Program-made: the position numbers and the translations under genes
Notes under the pieces: generated by a model
Told to the model about the DNA's origin: nothing
Database searches by the model: none
The model's input: only the letters and a program-made list of their open reading frames with translations
Shown: positions 44,516 through 53,226 of the stretch, one piece after another
Position numbering within the stretch: position 1 is the stretch's first letter
Layout: every line of letters begins with the position of its first letter
Assembly (NCBI GenBank): GCA_016218825.1
Contig: JACRCV010000027.1
Coordinates: 35,770-99,769 of the forward strand
DNA length: 64,000 nucleotides
From: Deltaproteobacteria bacterium
GTDB taxonomy: Bacteria; Myxococcota; XYA12-FULL-58-9
Reading direction: 5' to 3'

Positions 44516-47431
44516 CTATTCTGCCTTCCCAGGCGGAGACAAGCGGCCGGCGACGGTTTGGCGATAGGTCTCCATCTCTTCGACCGCGCGGGCGAACTCG
44601 CCGTCCTCGAACGAGTCCTTCGCGAGGTAATAGGCGATGGCCTTGCGGGTGGCGTCCGAGGCGTCGGTGTGGGCGCGGCCCAGCACCTGGTGGGCGCGCG
44701 CGTACTTGCCGTCGTGGTACAACAGGTAGCCATAGAGCAGGCTGTGGGCGCCGCTCTTCTTGTGCAGCCCGGGGTTACGGTCGAACTCGGCGAGCGCCTG
44801 GTCGCGGTTGCCGGCGAGGGTCAGCTTGGCGATGCGCGCGTAGTCGGCGTCGGCCTCGGCGGCGTCTTCGTAGATCACCGCCTCGCGGTCGTCCTCCTCC
44901 TCCAGCAGGTGTGCCAGGTCCTGGACCTCGCGCGCCACCGCCAGCGCCGGCTTCGGCGCTGCCTCGCGGGCGACCGTGACCTCGGCGGCGGCGGCGTAGG
45001 CGTCGGGGATCATCCCCTGCCGCAGGTAGGAGTGCGCGAGCCGCGCCATGAACGCCGGCGTGTCCTTCGCGGGGGCGGCGGTGAGATCGTTGATCAACCC
45101 CTGGCGCTTGCCGCGCACCGCGCGGATCGGCGGCACCTCGGGGTCGTCCTCGGCGAACAGCAGCAGGTCGCGGGGCGCGCCGAACTCGATGTAGGCGTTG
45201 TCGTCGGTGTTGAGCGGCGTGTCGGCGGGGAAGGTCGAAAGCTCGCGATCGGTGAACAACAACAGCGCCAGCACGTCTTCGAGGCGAGTGAGCCCGGCGC
45301 GGGTCATCTGCTCCCTCAAGGTCTCGAAGCGCGCCGCGAGGCGCTCGATGTCGAAGCGCACCGGGGTGCGGCTGCCGAGCATCAACAGATCGTTGGAGTC
45401 GGCCTGGGGGGTGAAGACCAGGACGTTCGGGAACACCGACTGAAAGGTCTTGATGACCGAGGCGATGCGGTCGGGCGCCAGCTCGTAGATCTGCAGCCAC
45501 TGCAGAAACACGCCGTCGTCGTCGAGGCGCTTGCCGGCGATGCGGAAGAACTCCTGGGTGAAGAGGCTCGCGGCCCCGGTCATCCAGGGGTTGGACGGCT
45601 CCGAGATGATGACGTCGAAGGGCGCGGCGTTGCGGGCCATGAAGTTGCGGCCGTCGTCCTCGACGACCGTCACCCGCGGATCGTTCCACGGCAGGTGATT
45701 CACCGACTCGAAGAGCGCCGCCGCCTCGACCACCGCCTTCTCCAGCTCGACCAACGACAGGTGCGCCGGGTTTGCTGCGAGCGCCGCGCCCACGGTGACG
45801 CCGCTGCCGCAGCCGATCACCGCCACCTCTTTGGGGTCGGGGTGAAAGAGCATCGGCAACACACCGCTCAAGACCTGGGTGGGCATGTCGCCTTCGGAGG
45901 AGCCGTCGATCTTGCCGTTGACCTTGATCCAGCGCACCCCTTCCTCTTCCTCGACGGTCACCGTGGTCGCGAGCCCGTCCTTGTGGAACAGGAGCTTCGA
46001 GGGCACGAAGTTGCCGTCGGGGTAGAAGCTCCGGGTCATCGACATCCGGAAGGTGCCGGCGGTCCAGCGTGGCACGTTCCAAGACGGCCACAGCACGCCG
46101 AACGCGCCCGCGGCCGCGGTCGCGGCGACGAGGCCGAGTCGGATCGGGCGGCCGACCGACGGCTCGAGACGAGCGAGGAGCGCCGCCGCCAGCACCAGGT
46201 AGGCGAGCGCCGCCACCCGCATCCCCCACTCGACGCCGAGCGCCGGCAACAACACGAAGACGCCGGCGAACGAGCCGGCGATGTTGCCGACGGTGTTGAG
46301 CGCGTAGGCCCGGCCGACCGCGGCGCCGACCCTGGACTCGCTCCCGACCACCGCCGACAGCGTCAACGGGAAGATCGCCCCCATGCCGATGGTCGCCGGC
46401 AACACCGACAGCGCCGCGAGCCCGAACTCGGTCTGCAGCAGGCCGCCCATCGTCAGGTGCGGGTTCAGGACCACGCGCAAGAGCAGCACCGGCAGGCGGT
46501 CGACGAGCGCGATGCCGACGAGGCTGGCGACGCCGGTGGTGAGGAGGATGACGGTGAGCGCCAGGCGCGCGGCGGTCAGCCGGTCGGCGATCCAGGCGGC
46601 GAGCCCGCCGCCGATCGCGAGCCCGGCGAGGTAGGTGCAGACGATGGCGGAGAACGCATAGGTGGACGGGCCGAGCGCGGTGCCGATGGCGCGGGTCCAG
46701 AGCACCTGCAGCGCCATCGCCGCCATGCCGGTGACGACGAGCAGCGCCACCAGCGGCCGGGAGCCGGCGCGCAGGACCGGCGCGGTCTGGTGCGAGGTCG
46801 CGGTCACCTCCAAGAGCGGCGGCAAGAGCAGGCCGCCGGCGAGCGCCGCGCCGCCCAAGGCAAGGTCGAGGCCGACCGCGACGGCGTTGGTGGCGAACAG
46901 CCCGGCGGTGGGGATGAGCACGAAGCCCGCGAGCCCGGCGCCGACCATCGCGCCGGCGATGTTGATGGCGTACAACAGGCCGACCTCGCGTCCGACCTGG
47001 CCGAGGCGCACGGTGACGGCGCGGGCCAGGATCGGCAGCGTCATGCCCATCGCGGTGGTCGGCACGATCAGCACCAGCGCCGCGACCGCGAAGCGGACCA
47101 GGGCCCGGCCCGGGCCGGTCGCGATCCCGGTGAACAAGGCCTCGTCGACCGTGGGGATGTAGGTCGCGAGGGTGGGGATGGCGAGGCCGGAGAGCGCCAG
47201 CGCGATCTCGACGCCGCCGTAGACCGCGAGGGGGCGGCGGATGCGGTCCGCGAAGCGGCCGCCTATGTGGCTGCCGAGCGCCAGCCCGCCCATGTACGCG
47301 GCGGTGGTGGTGGCGACCGCGAGGGTGGTGGCGCCGAGCGCCAGACCCAGGTGCCGCATCCAGACGATTTCGAACGTGAGGCCGGCGACGCCGGACAGGA
47401 AGAACGCCGTGCGAGCGAGGCTGCGAATCAT
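44516..47431 (-). CDS. Membrane-fused spermidine synthase-like protein
   Basis: A 971-residue three-part protein. Residues ~1-470 form about 14 hydrophobic helices of an MFS-like membrane module (FLSGVAGLTFEIVWMRHLG is the typical start of this fused group). Residues ~500-740 are an aminopropyltransferase/spermidine-synthase fold: VAVIGCGSGVTVG binds the adenosyl cofactor, LVELEKAVVEAA, VVEDDGRNFM and ISEPSNPWM follow. The last ~200 residues look TPR-like (AHSYLRQGMIPDAYAAAAEV). Members may make polyamines at the membrane or methylate other substrates; activity is unproven. It lies 9 bp after a small coiled-coil membrane protein. Confidence 0.88.
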   Translation of the reverse strand: MIRSLARTAFFLSGVAGLTFEIVWMRHLGLALGATTLAVATTTAAYMGGLALGSHIGGRFADRIRRPLAVYGGVEIALALSGLAIPTLATYIPTVDEALFTGIATGPGRALVRFAVAALVLIVPTTAMGMTLPILARAVTVRLGQVGREVGLLYAINIAGAMVGAGLAGFVLIPTAGLFATNAVAVGLDLALGGAALAGGLLLPPLLEVTATSHQTAPVLRAGSRPLVALLVVTGMAAMALQVLWTRAIGTALGPSTYAFSAIVCTYLAGLAIGGGLAAWIADRLTAARLALTVILLTTGVASLVGIALVDRLPVLLLRVVLNPHLTMGGLLQTEFGLAALSVLPATIGMGAIFPLTLSAVVGSESRVGAAVGRAYALNTVGNIAGSFAGVFVLLPALGVEWGMRVAALAYLVLAAALLARLEPSVGRPIRLGLVAATAAAGAFGVLWPSWNVPRWTAGTFRMSMTRSFYPDGNFVPSKLLFHKDGLATTVTVEEEEGVRWIKVNGKIDGSSEGDMPTQVLSGVLPMLFHPDPKEVAVIGCGSGVTVGAALAANPAHLSLVELEKAVVEAAALFESVNHLPWNDPRVTVVEDDGRNFMARNAAPFDVIISEPSNPWMTGAASLFTQEFFRIAGKRLDDDGVFLQWLQIYELAPDRIASVIKTFQSVFPNVLVFTPQADSNDLLMLGSRTPVRFDIERLAARFETLREQMTRAGLTRLEDVLALLLFTDRELSTFPADTPLNTDDNAYIEFGAPRDLLLFAEDDPEVPPIRAVRGKRQGLINDLTAAPAKDTPAFMARLAHSYLRQGMIPDAYAAAAEVTVAREAAPKPALAVAREVQDLAHLLEEEDDREAVIYEDAAEADADYARIAKLTLAGNRDQALAEFDRNPGLHKKSGAHSLLYGYLLYHDGKYARAHQVLGRAHTDASDATRKAIAYYLAKDSFEDGEFARAVEEMETYRQTVAGRLSPPGKAE

Positions 47432-47440
47432 GGCGGCGGA

Positions 47441-47788
47441 TTAATGCACTTTTTCGAGGTCTTCGTCGATGACAAACTGCGTCGCCTGGACCCCCAGCGA
47501 CCGCGCGAGGTGCTCGCGCTCGGCCGCGGCGCGTCGTGGCCCTTCGACCAGGCGGATGCGGCCGCGGGCGACGTCGTGCGCGTCGAGCAGGTGCTTCTCT
47601 TCGAGCAGCGCCCGCATCACGTACAGGTCTTCTTGCGTGCGCCGCAGCTGGTTGCGGTGATCCGCGAGCGCGCTCGCGAGCTGGCGGTGCAGGTCGGCGT
47701 CTTGCCGCCGTTGGCGCTGCAGCTGATGCTCGCGGATGAGGAGCCCCACCGCCAGCAACAACCCCGCCACCATCGTGAGTATCGCCAT
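47441..47788 (-). CDS. Small single-pass membrane protein with coiled coil
   Basis: A 115-residue protein: helix at residues 2-18 (ILTMVAGLLLAVGLLI), then a strongly charged helical/coiled-coil stretch (EHQLQRQRRQDADLHRQLA, RRTQEDLYVMRALLEEKH). No family recognised. Its stop is 9 bp before the spermidine-synthase fusion start, so they are probably co-transcribed. Confidence 0.6.
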   Translation of the reverse strand: MAILTMVAGLLLAVGLLIREHQLQRQRRQDADLHRQLASALADHRNQLRRTQEDLYVMRALLEEKHLLDAHDVARGRIRLVEGPRRAAAEREHLARSLGVQATQFVIDEDLEKVH

Positions 47789-47842
47789 CGGTCAACCTCG
47801 ACCCCGACATTATAGAGGGCGGCGGCGGCTGTTCACAACGGC

Positions 47843-48268
47843 TCACGACGTCCGGGCGCCGCGGATGAACTCGATGAGCGGCATGTCGACCAGCCGCACG
47901 TGGCGGTTGAACCAGTCGACCGCGAAGGCGGCGGTCTCGGCGGCGAGGGCCTCGTGGTCGCTGCGGGCCGCGGCGGCCGCGATCAGCTCCTCCACGCGGT
48001 TCAGGAACGCGCGGTGTGCGGCGCGGTGGGTCTCGATGTAGGGGAAGGCGAGCGCGACCATGCGCGCGTCCTCGACGTCGAAATGCGCCCTGGCGTAGCC
48101 GTGCAGGAACTTCAGCGCGCCGTCGAGCTGCGCCGCGCTGCGGCCGATCTGCGTCGCGAGCGCCAGCCGCTTGACGATTTTGAACAGGGCTTGGTGGTGG
48201 GTGTCGATCACCCGGTCGCCGGTGATCAGATCGTCGGTCCATCGCGGCATCGGTTTGGGGATTGCCAT
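47843..48268 (-). CDS. Hemerythrin-like diiron protein
   Basis: A 141-residue single-domain bacteriohemerythrin. The diiron-binding set is visible: DDLITGDRVIDTHHQALF (His in helix A), LHGYARAHFDVED (His and Glu), IETHRAAHRAF (two His) and DWFNRHVRLVDMPL (His and Asp). It binds oxygen or NO reversibly in relatives, as a store or sensor. No signal peptide, so cytoplasmic. Divergent from the tRNA-Leu gene. Confidence 0.9.
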   Translation of the reverse strand: MAIPKPMPRWTDDLITGDRVIDTHHQALFKIVKRLALATQIGRSAAQLDGALKFLHGYARAHFDVEDARMVALAFPYIETHRAAHRAFLNRVEELIAAAAARSDHEALAAETAAFAVDWFNRHVRLVDMPLIEFIRGARTS

Positions 48269-48394
48269 GGCCTACAAGTGCCAATTGCGCGGCCAGGTCG
48301 CAACTGCGACGCGATCCGAGCTTGCGAAGGCCCGAGGCATCAGCTATTGACGTAGCGCCGCGCCGACAGCGGTGTGGACGCCTGCCCTGTGGTT

Positions 48395-48481
48395 GCCGGA
48401 GTGGCGGAACTGGCAGACGCGATGGACTCAAAATCCATTGTCCGTAAGGATGTGTGGGTTCGATTCCCTCCTCCGGCACCA
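48395..48481 (+). tRNA. tRNA-Leu (anticodon CAA)
   Basis: Acceptor arms GCCGGAG (48395-48401) and CTCCGGC (48471-48477) pair fully; A48478 is the discriminator and CCA (48479-48481) is encoded. The anticodon stem ATGGA/TCCAT (48422-48426/48434-48438) holds loop CTCAAAA with anticodon CAA at 48429-48431. A long variable arm follows, as expected for class II tRNA-Leu, then a GGTTCGATTCC T-arm. Reads the UUG codon. Confidence 0.97.
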
Positions 48482-48558
48482 ACAACCTTCCGTCTCTATT
48501 GGGCTTCGCCCAGACCCTCCGCCTTCGCCGACGTGGAGGCAGGTCGTGAGCGCCCGAT

Positions 48559-49632
48559 TCACCGGGTGACGTACATCGCGAGCTCGGTGCCGAAGACCAG
48601 CTCGGCTTGCGCGTCGCCGTTCACGTCCGCAGCCGAGAGGCTGTTCGGTTGGACGCTCCCGAGGAGGGGCGGCGACCGCCAGATCTCACGGCCGGTCGCG
48701 GGGTCGACGGCCATGAGCACGTCGCCGGCAAGGCTCTCGACGCCGACGAGGACGTTTCGCCGTCCCGAGCCCGCGGGCTCGATGTAAACCGAGACGCCGG
48801 TCCGGTCGGTGAGGAAGGGCGCTGCCCGCGGTTGCAGCGCCGCGTCGAAGATCCTGAGATAGGGACTCGGCCAACCGGTCGCCTGGAGGACGACGATCTC
48901 CTGGATCGACCCCAGGAATCCGGAGCCCATCCCTGACACGGACCAGTCGAGCGCCAGGGTCGCCGTGGGCGTGGCCGGGGCGAAGGAGTAGCAGTCGACT
49001 CGACCCGAGCTCGCCCGCAAGACGACGAGCTCGGCCCCCGCATCGGCGTCGAGCTCGGCGGCGGTCATGGCACCGGAATACAGCAATCCGGCCGCGCTCC
49101 AGACCAAACTCCTCGTCGACACGTTGATGCCTTGGATCGTACCGTCGGCCTCGGTAGCGCCGATGACCTCAGCCGTGGAGTCGCCGTCGACGTCGCCGAT
49201 CGTGACGGTGTCGCCGAAGGGCGTGCCACGTTGCCACTCGTTCTGCAGCGTAGCGCCGTCGTAGACGATGCCAGCGGCGGTGACGATCTCGAGCGCTGGG
49301 TCGGCGTCGACGTTCCCGACCACGAAATCGGCACCGTGATCGACACCGGTAGCCCGCCACACCTCCGTGAGACTCGCGGCGTCGTGCACGACCACGTCGG
49401 AGGTCGAGCCCATCGGACCCCGGGCCAGATAGACGACCTTCACCTGCCCGTCACTCGCGAGGTCCGCCACGGAGAGTGCGGCGATTTGCCGGCTCTCGAA
49501 GGGCGACAGCTCCCACGTAGTTCGAGCCACGCGCCGTGTGGCACCGTCGACCAGGGCGTACGGAGCAATGGCGGCGACGAGGAGCGGCGTTGCGAACAGG
49601 ACCGCCAACAGCTCACAGCCTTTGCCCTTCAT
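48559..49632 (-). CDS. FG-GAP/VCBS-type beta-propeller secreted protein
   Basis: A 357-residue protein with an N-terminal signal (MKGKGCELLAVLFATPLLVAA). Repeats of the FG-GAP/VCBS type follow: VGNVDADPALEIVTA, IGDVDGDSTAEVIGA, AAELDADAGAELVVL and AADVNGDAQAELVFG. Their DxDxD...E loops bind calcium in propellers of integrin-like and lectin-like proteins. It fits one seven-bladed propeller. Extracellular ligand binding is inferred. It lies downstream of the tRNA on the opposite strand. Confidence 0.85.
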   Translation of the reverse strand: MKGKGCELLAVLFATPLLVAAIAPYALVDGATRRVARTTWELSPFESRQIAALSVADLASDGQVKVVYLARGPMGSTSDVVVHDAASLTEVWRATGVDHGADFVVGNVDADPALEIVTAAGIVYDGATLQNEWQRGTPFGDTVTIGDVDGDSTAEVIGATEADGTIQGINVSTRSLVWSAAGLLYSGAMTAAELDADAGAELVVLRASSGRVDCYSFAPATPTATLALDWSVSGMGSGFLGSIQEIVVLQATGWPSPYLRIFDAALQPRAAPFLTDRTGVSVYIEPAGSGRRNVLVGVESLAGDVLMAVDPATGREIWRSPPLLGSVQPNSLSAADVNGDAQAELVFGTELAMYVTR

Positions 49633-49866
49633 CGAGTCTTCCTATCAGCACGGTCGGGCGGGGCCTACTCCCTGCTGCTCCAACTTGTGTTCGTGCGATT
49701 CACGCCGACGCGGCGGATAGGGCGGCGGGAAGAGGCCAGGCTGGGATGTGTTTAGTGTCAGGGCCTGACCCCTTCCCTTGCGGCAGCGCTGGCGACCCCG
49801 TCCCCGACCAGCACGGCAGCTCAGAGGTTGCGACGAGTGGCTGCGTTGAGGCACTCTGCCCGTGCG

Positions 49867-51051
49867 ATGACTCGGACCGGGAAGGAGCTTGTGAGCAAGG
49901 CCACCAACCCGCTCGCTGGCTACGACGACCTGCTCGCCGACGTCGTTCGCGTGATCGAGGACGCGCGGCGAGCCGCGGCTCGCTCGATCAATGCGGTGAT
50001 GACCGCGACCTACTGGCTTGTCGGACGGCGCATCGTGGAGGAGAAGCAGGGAGGAGAAGCTCGAGCCGGCTATGGCGAAGCGGTCCTGAAGCGGTTGTCC
50101 GCGGACCTGACCACCCGGTTCGGGCGAGGCTTCTCCGTCGACAACCTCGAGACGATGCGGATCTTCTTCCTGGCGTATCCGCCGGCTGCGATTTCCGAGA
50201 CGGCGTCTCGGAAATTACCAGCGCGAAGATCCGAGACATTGTCTCGGGAAACCGGTCTCGCCGAGCTAGCGGGCCGCTTCCGGCTCTCGTGGTCGCACTA
50301 TGTCTTGCTGGTGCGCACGCGCTCCGAGTACGCGCGCACCTTCTACGAGACCGAGGCGCTGCGCGGCGGATGGACTGTGCGTCAGCTTCGGCGGCAGATC
50401 GACAGCCTGTTCTACGAGCGCACGGCGCTCTCCCGGAACAAGGTGGCGATGCTGCGCAAGGGTGCCGTGGCGAAGCCCGAGGACGCGGTGTCGGCCGAGG
50501 AAGAAATCAAGAACCCGTATGTCCTCGAGTTCCTCGGTCTCAAGGACGAGTACTCCGAGACGCAGGTGGAGGAGGCGCTCATCCGGCACCTCGAGACGTT
50601 CCTCCTGGAGCTCGGCGGCGACTTCACGTTCGTGGGCCGCCAGCGCCGGCTCCGCGTCGGAGACGCCTGGTATCGGGTGGACCTGCTGTTCTTCCACCGA
50701 CGGCTACGATGCCTGGTGGTGATCGACCTCAAGCTCGGCGAGTTCACACACGCCGACGCGGGCCAGATGCACCTGTACTTGAACTACGCGCGAGAGCACT
50801 GGACCATGGCGGGCGAGAACCCGCCGGTGGGGCTCATCTTGTGCGCGAAGAAGGACCACGCGGTCGCGAAGTACGCGCTCGAGGGGCTGCCGAACAAGGT
50901 GCTTGCCGCTGAGTACCGCACGGCTCTTCCGGAGGAGCACGTGATTGCCGCTGAGATGGAACGGACCCGGCACGCATTCGAAGAGAGGCGGCCCCTCCTG
51001 CCAGGGCGTGGTGTCAGGGCAGGCAGACGCTCAGCTAGGGCGAAGCGCTGA
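49867..51051 (+). CDS. DUF1016 / YhcG-type PD-(D/E)xK nuclease
   Basis: A ~394-residue protein. Starts TTG 49828, ATG 49867 and GTG 49891 are all possible; the last has GAAGGAG close by. The N-terminal DUF1016 domain is clear (INAVMTATYWLVGRRIVEE, LSADLTTRFGRGFSVDNLE, LSWSHYVLLV, GWTVRQLRRQIDSLFYERTALS). The C-terminal nuclease domain has RVDLLFFHRRLRCLVVIDLK, giving the D...DxK site, and AGQMHLYLNYA. Such proteins occur beside restriction and mobile elements and are suspected DNA nucleases. Between the domains lie two palindromes encoding SETASRK and SETLSRE. It borders a cluster of broken mobile genes. Confidence 0.88.
   Translation: MTRTGKELVSKATNPLAGYDDLLADVVRVIEDARRAAARSINAVMTATYWLVGRRIVEEKQGGEARAGYGEAVLKRLSADLTTRFGRGFSVDNLETMRIFFLAYPPAAISETASRKLPARRSETLSRETGLAELAGRFRLSWSHYVLLVRTRSEYARTFYETEALRGGWTVRQLRRQIDSLFYERTALSRNKVAMLRKGAVAKPEDAVSAEEEIKNPYVLEFLGLKDEYSETQVEEALIRHLETFLLELGGDFTFVGRQRRLRVGDAWYRVDLLFFHRRLRCLVVIDLKLGEFTHADAGQMHLYLNYAREHWTMAGENPPVGLILCAKKDHAVAKYALEGLPNKVLAAEYRTALPEEHVIAAEMERTRHAFEERRPLLPGRGVRAGRRSARAKR
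50191..50247. repeat. Two palindromes inside the DUF1016 gene
   Basis: Palindrome 1 is ATTTCCGAGAC (50191-50201), GGC, GTCTCGGAAAT (50205-50215), perfect. Palindrome 2 is CCGAGAC (50231-50237), ATT, GTCTCGG (50241-50247). Both use the same core and a 3-base loop and keep the reading frame, in the variable linker between the two domains. Confidence 0.9.
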
Positions 51052-51059
51052 GGGTGTGA

Positions 51060-51419
51060 GCGGCCCCGGGCGGCATCCTGGCGGCGGCAGGCGTCCCGGG
51101 GTTCTTGGGCAACCTCGAGTCGCTCTGCGAGAACGCTGACGCCGACGGCGACTTGTGGCGGGAGCTCGTGGCGGCCTGGTGGGCGAAGCACCAGGACGGG
51201 CCGGTGTGCGTCTCGGACCTGCTGGCGCTCTGCCGTGCCGGCGAGCTGATGGGGCAAGTGCTCGGAGACGGCTCGGAGCGCTCCCAGGCCACGCGGCTCG
51301 GTGCCGCGCTCAGGGGCGCCCGCGACCGTGTCTTCGGTGACTACCAGGTCCGCGTGGTCCACGACCCGCACGTGAAGCGGAACCAGTACCGGCTCGGGCC
51401 GGCGGGAGGCAGGCGATGA
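51060..51419 (+). pseudogene. C-terminal fragment of a plasmid/phage-type helicase-primase
   Basis: About 119 codons, open just after an in-frame stop at 51057, so the 5' end is lost. The reading begins AAPGGILAAAGVPGFLGNLE and continues RELVAAWWAKH, VSDLLALC and QATRLGAALRGARDRVFG before the stop. This resembles the C-terminal tail of helicase/primase-like proteins from integrative elements, from memory of the family only. An ATG at 51105 could give a short product but would lack a catalytic domain. Confidence 0.4.
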
Positions 51420-51698
51420 AGGTCCCGCAGGGAGTCCCTCGCGGTTCTCGACGATGGCCCGTGGAGTCAGCTTGCCGGACTGGATCCCTTCGACGGTCGC
51501 TCGAACATCCACGGTGCCGCGGCCGATCACCTGCCCGCGCGAGACGACGGTCGCGTCCGAGACGAACCCCGTCGTACCTCGGGCGCCGGCGCCCCTTGCG
51601 GCACTCTTCCCAACACCCACCCGCGCCGTATTGATGTCGCCCATCGGGTTCGGCCCGGTCAGGAGATCCCCGACAGCGACGCCCAAGCCGCCGATGCT
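51416..51698 (-). pseudogene. Rhs/polymorphic-toxin pre-toxin fragment
   Basis: A short minus-strand reading of about 94 codons with Gly-rich GVAVGDLLTGPNPMGDINTA, then VEGIQSGKLTPRAIVENREG. The second segment resembles the SGKLSPRDVFxNREG junction that precedes toxin domains in Rhs and related polymorphic toxins. There is no N-terminal repeat region, and the C-terminal toxin would begin where the next fragment (51419) starts, so it is decapitated and decaudated. Confidence 0.35.
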
Positions 51699-51750
51699 CT
51701 TTCGTCTGCATGCCGCCCTCCGGGCCGGCGAGGTGAACCCCATCGACTGG

Positions 51751-51766
51751 ACCACTTTTCAGTGGT
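51751..51766. mobile_element. Possible IS21-type terminal repeat remnant
   Basis: A perfect hairpin ACCACT-TTTC-AGTGGT inside CTGGACCACTTTTCAGTGG. Terminal repeats of IS21-family elements often carry such TGGACCAC...CAGT blocks. No transposase of that family is nearby, so this is a weak call. Confidence 0.25.
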
Positions 51767-51848
51767 TCTGCTTTGCATCTCAGCCGACGGGTTGAGTGTT
51801 GACACGCTGCGGTCTTCATCGCGGTCAAGCTCGCTCCGAGTCTGTGGC

Positions 51849-52130
51849 TCATGCTGCGGCCTTGGCGATGATCCGCGTTCGATACACGTCCATGGGCTTC
51901 CGGTTCGAGAGCGACTGATGCGAGCGCTCGAAGTTGTAGTAGCGCAGCCACCGGTCGATCCCGGCGCGAGCTCTGGTTACGTCCTGGTATGCCGCCAGGT
52001 AGACCTCCTCGTACTTCAGGGATCGCCGCAGCCGCTCGATGAACACGTTGTCGAGGCAGCGGCCTTTCCCGTCCATGCTGATCTGAATCCCTCTCGTCTC
52101 CAGCACCGTGGTGAAGCATGCGACGCCGCG
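51849..52130 (-). pseudogene. IS3-family transposase OrfB, C-terminal remnant
   Basis: About 94 codons of the IS3 integrase-core C-terminus: GIQISMDGKGRCLDNVFIERL, LKYEEVYLAAYQD, IDRWLRYYNFERSHQSL and RKPMDVYR. The catalytic DDE Glu region is present but the N-terminal two thirds and OrfA are missing. The homology fades near 52130, where it abuts a Cys-rich fragment on the other strand. Confidence 0.8.
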
Positions 52131-52139
52131 GGCTATCTC

Positions 52140-52430
52140 GTTCCACCGTGCGCTCCTGCATTCGGACTGAGCTGCATCGCCGACGTTTGTGTTGTCGGGC
52201 CCGCGCTCGACGAGGCGTGCACTCCCGCGGTGGATCACTGTCAGCCGGTTTCCGATGTGTACTGCGATGAGCAGGCAGCAAAGTGCCGCGCTCGAGCCGC
52301 GGTGGGCGACCCTTGTGCGTCGACACAGAGCGACGGCGATGGCTCCTGCGTGCCAGGAACGGCATGTTCTTCCCGACTCACACCCACACCTACCCCCACG
52401 TTGTCCGCGAGACCCGAGCACCCGGAGTCT
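52140..52430 (+). pseudogene. Cys-rich secreted-protein fragment
   Basis: A plus-strand reading with regularly spaced cysteines (SCIADVCVVGPALDEACTPA, HCQPV, YCDEQAAKC, AVGDPC, SCVPGTACS). It is typical of Cys-rich lipoproteins of myxobacteria that have repeated CxxxxCxxxxxxGxxC units. Neither start nor natural end is visible; its 5' side meets the IS3 remnant, so the insertion probably broke this gene. No gene is seen from 52430 to 52644. Confidence 0.45.
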
Positions 52431-52644
52431 GAGGAACCCACCGGATGCGGCTCGGCGCGCGTGATCGCACGCGTCGACACACCGGCCGGTCGCAAATCGA
52501 TCGGGGCGTGGACTCGACGGAAGTCCTTTGCTTGTTCACGACAATCCGCGAGCGAAGCGCCGCCCGATTCGAGATCGGTGACGCGAGCTCGCGTCGCCGC
52601 GTGGCCGCGAGCGTCTGGCACATCCGTTGCGATGCTGCTCAGTC

Positions 52645-53118
52645 ATGGCGGCGGCGGGAACACGTTTGCTTTCTTGCGCGGCGATGGTCGCGAACCTCTC
52701 CGGCGCCGCGGTCGGCCTCTGGGACAGCAGCGCGATGACGTCGTGGCCCCGCGCCACGCCGGTCATCACCTACCGCTCGGAGGTGCTCTGCGATCGCGTT
52801 CGTCTGACTCGTTCCCACACGCGCTCGCAGACCTGCATCGTCTGTCACGACGGCTCGGTGACAACGGCCTCCCGGGTCGCGATTCCATCGGCCAGGAGCG
52901 GCGGCGCGCATCACCCGGTCGGCGTCGTCTATGATCCGGCCGGTTCGGCCGGCGACCGCAGCGCGCTGCGGCCGTTGGCGACGTTGCCGGCGGCGATCGT
53001 CTTGCCCGAAGGCCGCGTCGAATGTGTCTCGTGCCACGACGCCTTTGACGATTTTCCGAAGAGCACCGCGATGACGATGGTCGGCAGCGCCCTGTGCCTC
53101 GCGTGCCACGACAAATGA
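52645..53118 (+). CDS. Small c-type cytochrome with three CXXCH motifs
   Basis: A ~157-residue protein. ATG 52645 is favoured over TTG 52627; neither has a good ribosome site. A weak signal-like stretch (RLLSCAAMVANLSGAAVG) starts it. Heme-c motifs are CIVCH (64-68), CVSCH (127-131) and CLACH (151-155), with a distal-type GAHHPVGVVYD that can donate a ligand His. This layout fits doubled-CXXCH multiheme proteins that act in periplasmic electron transfer. It precedes the BchE-like gene by about 110 bp. Confidence 0.75.
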   Translation: MAAAGTRLLSCAAMVANLSGAAVGLWDSSAMTSWPRATPVITYRSEVLCDRVRLTRSHTRSQTCIVCHDGSVTTASRVAIPSARSGGAHHPVGVVYDPAGSAGDRSALRPLATLPAAIVLPEGRVECVSCHDAFDDFPKSTAMTMVGSALCLACHDK

Positions 53119-53226
53119 TCGCCGCGAACGGCGCACGCCGGATGAACCGATGCAGCTCCTAGATCCTCGGAGCGGGCCCGCGGCGTTCGAGTGGTGGAAG
53201 CTCGGCGCCGGTGCTATGGATCCGCC

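Noticed and set aside
43490..47815. A 1441-codon plus-strand frame across the PP2C and spermidine-synthase genes
   Set aside because: Composition is His/Arg/Gly-rich filler; the minus strand carries full motifs of both proteins.
48347..48375. TTGACG as promoter of the tRNA-Leu gene
   Set aside because: The -35 is good, but the base run at the -10 distance (CGGTGT) does not resemble TATAAT.
48374..48787. A reading frame starting in the tRNA gene
   Set aside because: Its N-terminal VAELADAMDSKS is simply the tRNA-Leu sequence translated; such readings are a well-known artefact.
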